Shown: piece after piece, positions 8,947-17,737 of the stretch
How positions within the stretch are numbered: position 1 is the first letter of the stretch
How the letters are laid out: each line of letters starts with the position of its first letter
Source: Nitrososphaerales archaeon
Lineage (GTDB): Archaea; Thermoproteota; Nitrososphaeria; Nitrososphaerales; CADDZS01
NCBI GenBank assembly: GCA_030041295.1
Contig: JASHOD010000103.1
Span: forward strand, 1-64,000
DNA: 64,000 bases
Reading direction: 5' to 3'
Notes under the pieces: model-generated
The model's input: only the letters and a program-made list of their open reading frames with translations
Told to the model about the DNA's origin: nothing
Databases searched by the model: none
Program-made: the position numbers and the translations under genes

Positions 8947-10491
8947 TCAGATGATATAATGAAGTTTCGTGTGCATTGAAAGCTCCAATTCGCTTCCTAG
9001 ATATTTTCCACAGTTATGGACTATAGCGTTTGAGACGAGGTACGTGCCATCGGAAGTTTCTAGATTATTCACGTTTCCATGGTAGTTCATCTTTCGAACT
9101 TGGCGAATAGGGCACAATACTCTTCCTTCGACGAATCTGGTTTGCCGACATTTCCTGTTCGGAATGAGAGCATACGATATTGAATATCGTGCATGGAAAG
9201 AGCATCTCTTACCTTGGATAAACCCTTCAGTTGCTATCCTTGTTCTAAAGATGCTGGCCCACAATCCCATTCTAGCGTAAGCAAGTTGCAATTGTTGGGC
9301 TAGAGTTTGTGAAGTCGTTACCGAGGTCCTGTAGATTTTACCAACGTATTTGTTCAAGTTATCGTAACTATCCCCCTGTTCATATCCTTCCAGAAAGGCT
9401 GCCAATATTCCTTCATCTCTGTGAAATAAAATAAAATCCGGTATCTTCTTATTGGGTGCTTTGCGACCGCACCAAGAATCAAAGGCCCTTGCGAGAACAC
9501 GTGAAGAGATAGTTACAAGAGCAGCTCTGCTAGTTTCCATTCTTTGGGTATATGCTGAGTAACCAAGGCGTCTGGCGATCGAAATGATTCTCCCTCTAAT
9601 CTCTACCTCCTTTTGACTTAATGAGAAACGAAGTTCCTTGGCGATAGAACCTTCGGCCACATACAGACCGATTAGCCAAGCTACATCCTCATCCAAAGGC
9701 AAGTAACTTCTCCACCTTCCATGATTACTCTTAGTATATTGCAAGAGATCAAGCTTATCCAGATTTGAATTTCCTCGGATGATAGGTACCACAACGTAAT
9801 CTCCATCGCTGTTACTATTCTTGGGCTGAACATCCTTTGCCTGAAGCCAATGTTCTTCAGAAAAGAGAATTTTCTTTTGAGACTTGTTTCTTCCCCATAT
9901 CTTAGTTGAGTTACTCGATGCGACCAAGATAGGATGTTCCGGAGTCATTATAATTGGAAGCATGCCACACGCTTTGATATTGACAATTTTTCCATCATAT
10001 TGACGCCCGAAAGTTCTGATTACTTCTCCGACGCCTGTACTACCTATCACCGAATCTCCTTTTTTGTATTCATAAATTGGCTTACTGTCTCCTAAGATGA
10101 TTGTCTCGGGTAAAACGCAATGTGGGCAAACGAATACTCCTTCAGGTGGCTGTCTCAGATCAGAATTGGCTCGCTCCAGCCACTTTGGCAAAGCCGAGGG
10201 GTTTACGAGTTTCAGCCGATACCTTTGCCGATTCTTTCTCTCAAGCCTAAACGCGTGCTCAAGCTCAAAATTCTCCATAATCACGTTGATACCCCGCTCG
10301 ACTTCTCCGGGATTGATTGCTGATTTGATAACTCGTCCCGTATCGCTACCATCAATTGGAGTGTCGTCATCGTCCATTAGGATAATTTCGTGCATCTTTA
10401 CGAAGGTAGCAACATTCCATCTTTTCTGGATAGCGAGTGCAATCTCGGCGAGATGCTGTTCCGATAAATGATCAGCTTTTATTACGATCAA
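8947..10491 (-). CDS. C2H2 zinc-finger protein interrupted by an intein
   Basis: This 514-codon gene encodes a small host protein split by a 369-residue intein at residues 125-493. After splicing the host would have 145 residues: an uncharacterised N-terminal domain (1-115) followed by a single zinc finger CPHC-x12-H-x3-H at its C terminus. The intein inserts directly before the second zinc cysteine, which also serves as the +1 splicing nucleophile. The finger therefore exists only after splicing. The start is TTG 10491. The N-terminal domain (MIVIKADHLSEQHLAEIA) is not one I recognise; its mixed alpha/beta pattern gives no function. It is transcribed away from the regulator at 10649. Confidence 0.9.
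   Translation of the reverse strand: MIVIKADHLSEQHLAEIALAIQKRWNVATFVKMHEIILMDDDDTPIDGSDTGRVIKSAINPGEVERGINVIMENFELEHAFRLERKNRQRYRLKLVNPSALPKWLERANSDLRQPPEGVFVCPHCVLPETIILGDSKPIYEYKKGDSVIGSTGVGEVIRTFGRQYDGKIVNIKACGMLPIIMTPEHPILVASSNSTKIWGRNKSQKKILFSEEHWLQAKDVQPKNSNSDGDYVVVPIIRGNSNLDKLDLLQYTKSNHGRWRSYLPLDEDVAWLIGLYVAEGSIAKELRFSLSQKEVEIRGRIISIARRLGYSAYTQRMETSRAALVTISSRVLARAFDSWCGRKAPNKKIPDFILFHRDEGILAAFLEGYEQGDSYDNLNKYVGKIYRTSVTTSQTLAQQLQLAYARMGLWASIFRTRIATEGFIQGKRCSFHARYSISYALIPNRKCRQTRFVEGRVLCPIRQVRKMNYHGNVNNLETSDGTYLVSNAIVHNCGKYLGSELELSMHTKLHYII
9013..10119 (-). mobile_element. Intein with LAGLIDADG homing endonuclease domain
   Basis: The intein spans residues 125-493 of the zinc-finger gene (369 residues). 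Splicing block A begins at Cys1 (CVLPETIILGD). Block B has the TPEH motif at intein residues 59-62. The C-terminal blocks show YHGNVNNLETSDGTYLV and end in the diagnostic AIVHN followed by Cys+1. Between them lie two LAGLIDADG-like motifs, LIGLYVAEGS and LAAFLEGYEQGDS, each with an acidic residue, so the homing endonuclease may still be active. All splicing residues look intact. Confidence 0.93.
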
Positions 10492-10633
10492 AGTTTAGTA
10501 GATGCAACCCTCGAAAATAGAATGCGTAAGCTATAGTCGATTAGTTAGCAAAACTTAGTGACTCGTCCAATTAAATTTTCAGGTGAGTTTTCTAGTGTGG
10601 ACTACGTGAACATTACTGTTCTCGTGAAAGTAC

Positions 10634-10643
10634 GATATAAATA
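10634..10643 (+). promoter_or_regulatory. TATA box of the cysteine-bearing regulator gene
   Basis: GATATAAATA is a strong archaeal TATA match. It lies only about 10 bases before the first possible start (TTG 10649). With usual spacing, transcription would begin near 10664, which favours the later in-frame starts TTG 10679 or GTG 10685. Confidence 0.55.
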
Positions 10644-10648
10644 CTAAA

Positions 10649-11359
10649 TTGACCATCAATCTTGACAGACTAATTCGTTTGAACGTGATCCCTCTCCTTG
10701 GCGAAACCAAAGAGAAAATTCTTGAAGAGCTAAGAAGAGAAAGAAAAACAGCAAAAGAGCTCGCCGAAGTACTCAACATTCAAGTCAGCGCCGCAAGAAG
10801 GCATCTCGAAAGTCTCTCTCGACTAGATATAGTACAGGAAGAGTTTGTGCAGGAAGGAATCGGAAGACCAAAAAAATACTATGCCCTCACAGAGGAAGGG
10901 CGGGAGCTGTATCCGAGGCAATATGAAAAATTTCTTTGCGGCCTTCTTGGAAAGATAGGCAATTCTTACGGGCAGATTGGCGAGTCTGTCGTAAAGCAGA
11001 TTGCTCAAGACATGGCAATGGAGATGAAGTCGAATGGCCACTCGCCTGAGGGCGAAAAGGCAGTCGGCGAACTGGATAGAGTCTTAAGAGCTCTCAATGA
11101 TTTTGGTTTCGATAGTAGTATAGAAAACGATGGTTCTAAAATTGCCATTACGAGCCGTAATTGTCCGTTTTACAAAGCTGCAATGCATCATCAAAGAATT
11201 GTGTGCCACGGGTTGCATGATGAAATTCTGAAAGCTGCATTTGAATCAAAGGAGATAAAATTAGAGCAATCCGTGACTCGCGGAGATCGAGCTTGTAAGC
11301 ATGTGATTGAAATGAAAGGAATCGGAACTGTTGCAGCTGCCGCACCTCAGCGAGACTAG
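10649..11359 (+). CDS. ArsR/SufR-like transcriptional regulator with conserved cysteines
   Basis: This 236-residue DNA-binding regulator has an N-terminal winged helix (about residues 10-75). It opens with LGETKEKILEELRRE, then KTAKELAEVLNIQVSAARRHLESL and the wing RPKKYYALTEEG. The C-terminal domain has the cysteine pattern NCPFYKAA...VCHGLHDE...GDRACKHVI. This resembles the iron-sulfur-binding part of SufR-like regulators, so an Fe-S cluster sensing role is plausible but unproven. The annotated TTG start is probably too early, because the TATA box lies only 10 bases upstream; TTG 10679 or GTG 10685 fits better. It is divergent from the intein-bearing gene, so it could regulate that gene or itself. 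Confidence 0.85.
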   Translation: MTINLDRLIRLNVIPLLGETKEKILEELRRERKTAKELAEVLNIQVSAARRHLESLSRLDIVQEEFVQEGIGRPKKYYALTEEGRELYPRQYEKFLCGLLGKIGNSYGQIGESVVKQIAQDMAMEMKSNGHSPEGEKAVGELDRVLRALNDFGFDSSIENDGSKIAITSRNCPFYKAAMHHQRIVCHGLHDEILKAAFESKEIKLEQSVTRGDRACKHVIEMKGIGTVAAAAPQRD

Positions 11360-11582
11360 CTTTTATGCTTCCTTCATTGCTATGTAAACTCAAAATACTA
11401 TTCTGTGAAATCTTTTAAGAAGCCTAGACGATCCCACGTAGCTTAACACAGTGGTACAGGTTATCAGATTCGACTCCATACAGTTTTTATTAACCTAATT
11501 TGCTTGCTTTGAGCAAGACGTCAAGACAACACCTTACTGAAAGACACTAGAACGAAAGTACCTATCTGATGGCAGCAAACAC

Positions 11583-12140
11583 ATGCTTATTTCGAAATGG
11601 CTAGAACGCCCACTAAAACAACTGCTGATCTTCGAAGGCTCTTCTTGCCTTCCATTAGATCACTATCGATTTGGTGGCAAACATCCTCACATTCGATTTG
11701 AAGCCGTTTCTGGGAAGCACAATTTGGCGACCGGAGACACTTTCAATTCTTCAAAGGAAAAGCTCCTGAAAAAGAAAATAATGATAGTCGACGACGAATC
11801 GCAAATCGCGAAACTCTATTCTTTGATACTCTCGAACGCAGGATTCACGGTTTCTCATTTGGAATTCGACGGGACGTACGCTCTCAGCAGATTGCAAAAC
11901 GGAGCTGACATCGATCTCGTCATCATGGATCAAATGATGCCCAGCATGGATGGTACGACCGCGACCAAATCAATCAAGCCGATTAAACCAGATCTGACAG
12001 TGGTCATGGTCTCTGTCTATGAAATTCCTGACAACGAGAAAAAGATGTTCGACGCTGTTCTCACAAAGCCTGTTTCTTCGAAGACTTTCGTTGATACTGT
12101 CGACGCAGTGCTTGGAGCTTACCCCGCGCCTTCTAATTAA
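11583..12140 (+). CDS. Response-regulator receiver domain protein
   Basis: A single CheY-like receiver domain starts near residue 65 (KKIMIVDDES). It has the acidic pair D70-D71, phosphoacceptor D116 in LVIMDQMMP, a conserved serine in VMVSVYE and the lysine in VLTKPVS. No output domain follows, so it probably acts by protein contact as in other stand-alone archaeal receivers. The first 60 residues look unstructured and are probably not translated; a start closer to the receiver domain is likely. No histidine kinase gene is present in the window. It ends 49 bases before tyrS and could be cotranscribed with it. Confidence 0.88.
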   Translation: MLISKWLERPLKQLLIFEGSSCLPLDHYRFGGKHPHIRFEAVSGKHNLATGDTFNSSKEKLLKKKIMIVDDESQIAKLYSLILSNAGFTVSHLEFDGTYALSRLQNGADIDLVIMDQMMPSMDGTTATKSIKPIKPDLTVVMVSVYEIPDNEKKMFDAVLTKPVSSKTFVDTVDAVLGAYPAPSN

Positions 12141-12189
12141 GAGGAACCTAGCTCGTAACTAAACCTAGAAATAGCAAAAATAGGAAGTC

Positions 12190-13140
12190 TTGAACAATAT
12201 GAATGCTCAAGAGGTCATCAGGGATCTTCGTAAGCAAGACATTGAAATCTTGACCGAAGAGCGTCTGATTCAAGTCATAGAAAAGATCCCTAGACCAAGA
12301 ACTTACATCGGACACGAACCTAGCGGAGCTCTTTCAATAGGCAACCTCGTAGGCTCACTTCCTGTCTTGACTTTGGCTAAACATGGTTTCCACGCGATTA
12401 TCCTACTGGCCGATCTCCACGCCCTAGCAAACGACAAGGGCGAACTGAGCGAAATCCAAGAATTTGCCCGAAGAGACAAAGAAATGATAGAGAAAGTCGC
12501 AAAGAAAATGGAGATCGGAGGTAAGATAGAGTACAAATTCGGCACCGAGTTCGAAGACCAAAAATACTTTGTCCAAATGCTGAGACTCGCAAAGCTCGTA
12601 AATTTCGCTGAAGCAGAAAAGAGCATGGATGAAATAAGTAGGAAGAGCGTCGCGCGAATGACTTCTTCAGCGATTTATCCGCTAATGCAGGTGCTGGACA
12701 TCGGTGTTCTTGGAGTCAACGTCGCCGTCGGGTCAATTGACCAGAGAAAAGTGCACGTTCTAGCCATCGAGAACCTGAAGAAATTGGGGTACAGCACGCC
12801 TGTGGCTATTCACAACCGGATCATAATCCAGGGAACTGACGGCAATCGCAAAATGAGCAAATCGTTCGGAAACACGATAGATCTTGATGAAACACAAGAA
12901 TCTTTGGAAAAGAAGGTGAAAAAGACCTTCTGCGCCCCGGGCGATGTGGAGACGAATCCAATTCTGGGATGGTACAGGGCGCTAATCTTTCCTCTCTCCA
13001 GCGGCCCTCTATCGTTCGGGAACGGCAACATAGTAATAGAGGGCTATCCTCAGTTGGAACGCATTTGGGCTAGCAAGCAGCTGACTCCGCAGGAACTAAA
13101 AGCTGCTGTGATACGTGATTTGGGCAATATCGTACTTTAA
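12190..13140 (+). CDS. tyrS: Tyrosyl-tRNA synthetase with degenerate HIGH motif
   Basis: This 316-residue class I synthetase of the archaeal TyrRS type charges tRNA-Tyr. Homology to the Methanocaldococcus jannaschii enzyme is clear: YIGHEPSG near the N terminus, ILLADLHA, YPLMQVLDIGVLGVNVAVG (with the tyrosine-contacting Tyr, Gln and Asp), IDQRKVHVLA, and a good KMSKS loop. The oddity is the HIGH signature, which reads SIGN at residues 49-52 (12334-12345), so the first histidine is replaced by serine. The C terminus is also a few residues shorter than in the reference. It may be a working but divergent enzyme, or a paralogue with a different role. Confidence 0.88.
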   Translation: MNNMNAQEVIRDLRKQDIEILTEERLIQVIEKIPRPRTYIGHEPSGALSIGNLVGSLPVLTLAKHGFHAIILLADLHALANDKGELSEIQEFARRDKEMIEKVAKKMEIGGKIEYKFGTEFEDQKYFVQMLRLAKLVNFAEAEKSMDEISRKSVARMTSSAIYPLMQVLDIGVLGVNVAVGSIDQRKVHVLAIENLKKLGYSTPVAIHNRIIIQGTDGNRKMSKSFGNTIDLDETQESLEKKVKKTFCAPGDVETNPILGWYRALIFPLSSGPLSFGNGNIVIEGYPQLERIWASKQLTPQELKAAVIRDLGNIVL

Positions 13141-13159
13141 ACAAAAAGACGAATCGTTT

Positions 13160-14572
13160 CTAGCGCTTGCGAATTTTTTGTCCCTGAGGAGTGTCCTGAA
13201 CGTCGTATCCTAACTCGAGAAGCTTTGATCGAATCGAATCGGACTGCTTCCAGTTCTTTGACGCACGTGCTTCCGATCTTTCCTCGAGGAGTTCCTTTAT
13301 TTCTTCAGGGATTAAATCGTCTCCCTTTTCTATTAGGGCAAATACCGAATCAAAATCCCTTAGCATAAAGTCGAGCATCATCCTGGCATCAGCCTTATTT
13401 GAAAGTCCTTTATCAAGTAGCTTATTTCCTTCAGTTATGAATTCGAAAATCATCGCTAGAGCAGTTGGGGTATCAAGGTCGTTGTCTAGCGCCTCGACGT
13501 ATTTTTCCCTTGTTTTCTCTACGAGCTTAGAGACGTCCTCGGAAAATCCTTGCCCTTTCTCGCTTGACTTGACAATGTCTCGTAATCTTGAAACAAATTC
13601 ATTGATCCTCTTTACAGAGGCTTCACCCTGTTCAAGTGATTGTTCGGTGAAATTTAGCTGGGTCCTATACTGCCCCGACAAAAGAAAGAACCGGAGGGCG
13701 GTGCCACTGATTCCTTTTTCTCTTAGTTCCCGTACTGTTATGAAGTTCCCAATCCTCTTTGCCATCTTTTGACCGTTGACAAGGAGGTGCTCCGCTTCAA
13801 GCCAGTAATTCACGAATTTCTTTCCAGTGTATGCTTCGGACTGGGCAATCTCATTCTCGTGATGCGGAAACATGTTATCGACACCCCCAGTATGAATGTC
13901 GAAATGCTCTCCCAGATACTTCATTGACATGGCAGAGCACTCAATGTGCCACCCCGGTCGTCCGCGCCCCAGGCCACTCTCCCAGAATATCTTTCCGTCG
14001 TTTTCGTCCCAAGCCTTCCATAGAGCGAAATCTTGAGCCGAGTCCTTGTCGTAGTCGTCTTGGCGAACCCTTGCGCCTGCCTTTAGTTCATCGAGCTTCA
14101 GGCCAGACAATTTTCCGTAATTTGGAAATTTTCTTATTTTGAAATAGATAGACCCGTCGTCACTCTTGTAGGCATAACCTCTATCCAAAAGACCCTGGAC
14201 TATTGTAACCATCTCGTTGATATGGCCTGTCGCACGAGGGTACAGGTTGGCCCTCTCAACCCTGAGATAGTCGAGGTCTTCGAAGAAGGCAGTGGCGTAA
14301 GGTTCGGTGAACTGTCTAAGATCAAGATTTCCTTCACGGCACATCTTGATTATCCTGTCGTCTACGTCTGTCAGATTCATTATCTGCGTGACTTTGAATC
14401 CTCTGTATTGTAGGTAGCGCCTGAGTAAATCTTCAAAGAGGAACGTCCTATAATTTCCAATGTGGGGATAGTTCCAAATCGTCGGACCACACGTGTACAT
14501 TTTAACCTCCTGATCTTTGATCGGTTTGAACTCTTCCATCGTACGACCATATGCGTTGAAAAATCGGATCAA
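13160..14572 (-). CDS. cysS: Cysteinyl-tRNA synthetase
   Basis: This 470-residue class I CysRS charges tRNA-Cys. The zinc site begins with YTCGPTIW, and the HIGH motif is PHIGN. The remaining zinc ligands lie in WHIECSAMS and FPHHENE, and the signature loop is KMAKRIGN. The length matches the family and it starts at ATG 14572. It ends 19 bases from the convergent tyrS. The cell's apparent tRNA-Cys gene, at 47762-47897, has unusual introns. Confidence 0.96.
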   Translation of the reverse strand: MIRFFNAYGRTMEEFKPIKDQEVKMYTCGPTIWNYPHIGNYRTFLFEDLLRRYLQYRGFKVTQIMNLTDVDDRIIKMCREGNLDLRQFTEPYATAFFEDLDYLRVERANLYPRATGHINEMVTIVQGLLDRGYAYKSDDGSIYFKIRKFPNYGKLSGLKLDELKAGARVRQDDYDKDSAQDFALWKAWDENDGKIFWESGLGRGRPGWHIECSAMSMKYLGEHFDIHTGGVDNMFPHHENEIAQSEAYTGKKFVNYWLEAEHLLVNGQKMAKRIGNFITVRELREKGISGTALRFFLLSGQYRTQLNFTEQSLEQGEASVKRINEFVSRLRDIVKSSEKGQGFSEDVSKLVEKTREKYVEALDNDLDTPTALAMIFEFITEGNKLLDKGLSNKADARMMLDFMLRDFDSVFALIEKGDDLIPEEIKELLEERSEARASKNWKQSDSIRSKLLELGYDVQDTPQGQKIRKR

Positions 14573-14831
14573 TTGAATTATTCTCCTTGTAAAGAAATAC
14601 TACGCGTTCTATTCAGAAGAGCATCGAACTATGAGAATCATGGCCACTCTGAAAACTTGTTTTTTGGTCATTCCGAGAAGATCTTTTTCCGCTTGCTCTA
14701 AACTTAAGAGCAATGTAATTTACTTGTAACTGAATTGGTAGAAAGATTCAGATTGATTTGTAGAGAACAAATATAATTTCGACAAATACCGTGCCTCGTG
14801 ATCATAGACAGAAAAACATATTCGAGTCAGA

Positions 14832-15080
14832 CTATTTTGAAATCTGATTTCGACTAGTCATGGATCGGTACTCTTCTTGAGTTAGGACCTGCATCACGGG
14901 TTGAGAGACTTGAATTATATAGACGGGGTTCCCTGTCGGATCGACTTGGCTTGTCTTCAAGACCTTAGTCACGACTGTTCTTATCCCCATCACGAATCCA
15001 TCGTCAATTGAATAATAGTTCCATTCTTCCACCAAGGGTTTGAATCCGATTGCTTTGCCGCTGGGCATTTGTGGTTGCAA
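14832..15080 (-). CDS. Conserved-looking small protein, unknown function
   Basis: This ORF of about 82 residues starts at TTG 15080 or ATG 15068. It is soluble, with alternating hydrophobic strands (EEWNYYSIDDGFVMGIRTVVTKVLKT, then PVYIIQVSQPVMQVL), suggesting a small beta-rich fold. The composition and codon use are those of a real protein, but I recognise no family. A perfect 16-base palindrome lies about 25-50 bases upstream (15102-15117). Function unknown. Confidence 0.65.
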   Translation of the reverse strand: MQPQMPSGKAIGFKPLVEEWNYYSIDDGFVMGIRTVVTKVLKTSQVDPTGNPVYIIQVSQPVMQVLTQEEYRSMTSRNQISK

Positions 15081-15101
15081 CTTGGAAGCACTTCATCCTC
15101 T

Positions 15102-15117
15102 CTTTTGCTAGCAAAAG
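15102..15117. repeat. Perfect 16-base palindrome
   Basis: CTTTTGCTAGCAAAAG is its own reverse complement over all 16 bases. It lies just upstream of the small gene at 14832-15080, in a position suited to an operator for a dimeric regulator. An RNA hairpin is an alternative. Confidence 0.5.
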
Positions 15118-15262
15118 TTTCCTGAGCCTATCCCTTAATGCTTTCTCTCTTGGGAATATCGTGAAATTACGAACTAGAAGATGCAGGGCCGAAGACAAAT
15201 GCTCTCGGAACATTCTTTAGGAACCTTCCGAATAAAGGGAGAAAGTCTCCGAATCGCAAATT

Positions 15263-15288
15263 AAAAAAAAGGAAGTCTCTATTTCCTT
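15263..15288 (-). terminator. Hairpin with T-run after the small zinc-ribbon gene
   Basis: On the minus strand AAGGAA and TTCCTT can pair around an eight-base loop and are followed directly by a run of T. It lies 29-54 bases past the stop of the zinc-ribbon gene at 15317, so it is a plausible terminator for that gene. Confidence 0.5.
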
Positions 15289-15316
15289 GGAGAGCTAAAA
15301 GGGTAGAGACTGAAAG

Positions 15317-15463
15317 CTAAGCCATCTTTCCGATCTTGAACATTTTTGTACCGCAGACAGCGCAAGTTCCAGTCACTGCTGGACGTCCATTTTTCAACTT
15401 TGTTTGTTTTGCGCCTTTGATCTCCCGTGTCTTCTTACATTTAACGCAGTATCCTTGCACCAT
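15317..15463 (-). CDS. Small zinc-ribbon protein (DUF5679-like)
   Basis: This 48-residue protein carries two zinc knuckles, GYCVKCKKTREI near the N terminus and GTCAVCGTKMFKIGK near the C terminus. They give a four-cysteine zinc ribbon that fills almost the entire chain. The basic middle (GAKQTKLKNGRPAVTG) suggests nucleic-acid contact. The composition and length match the small archaeal DUF5679-type proteins, whose role is unknown. It starts at ATG 15463 and is followed by a hairpin and T-run. Confidence 0.85.
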   Translation of the reverse strand: MVQGYCVKCKKTREIKGAKQTKLKNGRPAVTGTCAVCGTKMFKIGKMA

Positions 15464-15586
15464 TTTGTGCTCAAGATTGAGCACGATTCGTTCGTATTTA
15501 AATTAAGCGTGAGCATGTGCGTGGATCGGATTGGCCTTTAAATATTAAGGCAGTTTTAATTGTGATTTAGAGCGGGTTTCAAAATT

Positions 15587-15814
15587 TTGGTACGACGTTT
15601 GAATGCACCTTATTTTGGGAAGAGATACATCGGTAGCTCCGAAACAAAGACTCTACACGACATGGATAAGGAAACACCAAAATGTCGGATCGACGCGATT
15701 GCAAGAAAAGATATCCAAATGTTCGAATGGTTGTCCATTCCTTTGGAAATGGGTTACAAAGGTTGCGCAAACTGTATGCCAGATTATGAAAAAGTAGGTC
15801 ATCAACGAAAGTAG
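15587..15814 (+). CDS. Small Ada-like zinc-binding protein
   Basis: This 75-residue protein has the pattern GKRYIGSSETKTLHDMDKE, then PKCRID, then GYKGCANCMPD. Together these give one His and three Cys ligands in the arrangement of the Ada metal-binding domain. No methyltransferase or DNA-binding domain is attached. Such stand-alone forms look like small metal-binding proteins, and their job is unknown. The start is TTG 15587, since no ATG occurs before the conserved region. An AT-rich TTTAAATATT element about 45 bases upstream may be its TATA box. Confidence 0.7.
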   Translation: MVRRLNAPYFGKRYIGSSETKTLHDMDKETPKCRIDAIARKDIQMFEWLSIPLEMGYKGCANCMPDYEKVGHQRK

Positions 15815-15901
15815 AAGACAGCCACCGTTAACATCCCTTCGGTTTTTTTCATACACACATAATTATCGACTAGTGAATCTAGTTCCGGCTGAGTCAATAA
15901 T

Positions 15902-15911
15902 TACTTAAGTA
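15902..15911. promoter_or_regulatory. 10-base palindrome upstream of MFS-MarR operon
   Basis: TACTTAAGTA is a perfect palindrome about 33 bases before the transporter start. It lies just ahead of a TATA-like CTTTTATCC. Because the downstream operon encodes its own MarR regulator, this is a candidate operator. No footprint evidence exists in the sequence. Confidence 0.4.
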
Positions 15912-15943
15912 GTTAACCTTTTATCCTTTAAGTTTCAATAAGA

Positions 15944-17722
15944 GTGAAGTTTTTGCGTATGGAATACAAGTGGACGGCACTCTCTAACACGACCATCGGC
16001 GTGTTAATGGCTTCTTTGGACGGGACGATCGTGTTAATCTCGTTGCCTGCTATATTCAAGGGCATCAATATCGATCCCCTCAATTCGTTTCAATACTTGC
16101 TTTGGCTACTCTTTGGCTATAGCATTGTGACGTCTACGTTGTTAGTCACTTTTGGTCGTATCTCGGATATGTTTGGCAGAGTGCGCCTGTACAATCTGGG
16201 CTTTGCGATTTTCACGGTTGGTTCTACACTGTGCGCATTTACTCCGAACACCGGGGATACTGGAGCGGCTGAGCTTGTATTCTTCAGAATTATCCAAGGT
16301 GCGGGCGCCGCTTTCCTTTTTTCAAATAGTGCCGCGATTATCACTGACGCATTTCCCGAAAATGAGAGAGGACAAGCTCTTGGAATAAACATGGTGGCCG
16401 TGTTAGCTGGTTCTCTGATTGGCTTGGTGGGCGGAGGAATCTTGGCATCAATAGATTGGAGATTGATTTTCCTTGTCAGCGTACCGATAGGAATATTCGG
16501 AACGGTGTGGTCATACTGGAAGCTTAAAGAGGTCGGCACCATCAGAAGAAACCAAAAGCTCGACATTTGGGGCAACGTAACTTTTGGAGTTGGTTTGACT
16601 CTCTTGCTCGTCGGAGTTACTTACGGACTGCTGCCCTATCAGTCCGGGCAAATGGGTTGGGGCAATCCGTGGGTAATCGCATCACTTGCTTCCGGAGGGG
16701 GATTATTGATCGCATTTCCGTTTATTGAGCTCAAAGTTCAGGATCCCATGTTTCGTCTCGAGCTTTTCAAGAGCCGGGCGTTCAGCATGGGTAATTTCGC
16801 TGGCCTACTTGCTTCTATGGGGCGTGGCGGCGTCCAAATTATGCTCATAATCTTGCTTCAAGGAATATGGCTCCCTCTACATGGCTACACAATTTCTTCA
16901 ACGCCTTTTTGGTCTGGGATATATCTCACGCCCATGTTGGCCGGCTTTGTAATAATGGGTCCAATTAGCGGCCGCATCAGCGATAGACATGGCGCACGAT
17001 TGCTTGCCACAGCAGGGATGGTCATTACTGCAGGAGCCTTCCTCGCGCTCTCCTTCCTGCCATACAATTTCTCCCTAATTCCATTTGCAATCATCTTGCT
17101 GGTTATGGGCCTTGGCGGCGGGATGTTTGCGTCACCTAACGTTGCAGCGATCATGAACGCCGTCCCCAAAGAACATAGAGGCGCGGCATCCGGCATGCGA
17201 GCCACTCTTCAAAATGTCGGACAGACCATGAGTCTCGCCATCTTTTTCACCATCATCATCTCTGCGCTTTACACGAGCCTTCCGGGAGCTATCTCGCACT
17301 CTCTAGTCCAAAATGGCGTCTCGACGTCGGTCGCGAGTCAATTTGGAAGTCAAATTTCTCCGACGGGTGCTCTGTTCGCTGCTTTCCTAGGAATCAACCC
17401 GATAACTGCTGGGCTTAGCTTAGGTTTGAAGAGCTTAATTTCTCCCCAAGCTCTAAGTGCGATTTCGTCGCCTAAATTTTTCTCTTTGGCAATCGCCCCC
17501 GCTTTTATGTCCGCCTTGCAAATTGCATTCTACATAGGGACGGCGATGTCAATCGTGGCTGCGATTGCTTCAGCGCTGAGAGGGCGGCACGCAGGCTCCA
17601 TTAAAGTACCCAATCAGGATCAGCTGCTCAAGGAGCAAAAGTTGGCGCCGAACGTCATTAGAAGTTCTGATGTGGATCAAGCTGACAAAGCTGAAAGAGA
17701 TGCAGGAATAGGAAAATCTTGA
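15944..17722 (+). CDS. MFS drug/solute exporter (DHA2-like, 14 TM)
   Basis: This 592-residue integral membrane transporter of the major facilitator superfamily is of the EmrB/QacA (DHA2) kind. The opening helix [23 protein letters not shown] is the family's motif D1 region. The cytoplasmic loop [17 protein letters not shown] is motif A. About 14 hydrophobic segments can be counted. The C-terminal extension of about 40 residues is charged. It would export drugs or metabolites using the proton gradient. The start is GTG 15944 or ATG 15959. A MarR-family regulator gene follows 15 bases downstream, the usual pairing for a regulated efflux system. Confidence 0.93.
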   Translation: MKFLRMEYKWTALSNTTIGVLMASLDGTIVLISLPAIFKGINIDPLNSFQYLLWLLFGYSIVTSTLLVTFGRISDMFGRVRLYNLGFAIFTVGSTLCAFTPNTGDTGAAELVFFRIIQGAGAAFLFSNSAAIITDAFPENERGQALGINMVAVLAGSLIGLVGGGILASIDWRLIFLVSVPIGIFGTVWSYWKLKEVGTIRRNQKLDIWGNVTFGVGLTLLLVGVTYGLLPYQSGQMGWGNPWVIASLASGGGLLIAFPFIELKVQDPMFRLELFKSRAFSMGNFAGLLASMGRGGVQIMLIILLQGIWLPLHGYTISSTPFWSGIYLTPMLAGFVIMGPISGRISDRHGARLLATAGMVITAGAFLALSFLPYNFSLIPFAIILLVMGLGGGMFASPNVAAIMNAVPKEHRGAASGMRATLQNVGQTMSLAIFFTIIISALYTSLPGAISHSLVQNGVSTSVASQFGSQISPTGALFAAFLGINPITAGLSLGLKSLISPQALSAISSPKFFSLAIAPAFMSALQIAFYIGTAMSIVAAIASALRGRHAGSIKVPNQDQLLKEQKLAPNVIRSSDVDQADKAERDAGIGKS

Positions 17723-17737
17723 GGCGATAATAACGGA

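Noticed and set aside
15004-15213. Minus-strand ORF of 69 codons overlapping the small gene at 14832-15080
   Set aside because: It overlaps in another frame the more protein-like small gene. A frameshifted fusion of the two was considered, but the join gives no recognisable domain.
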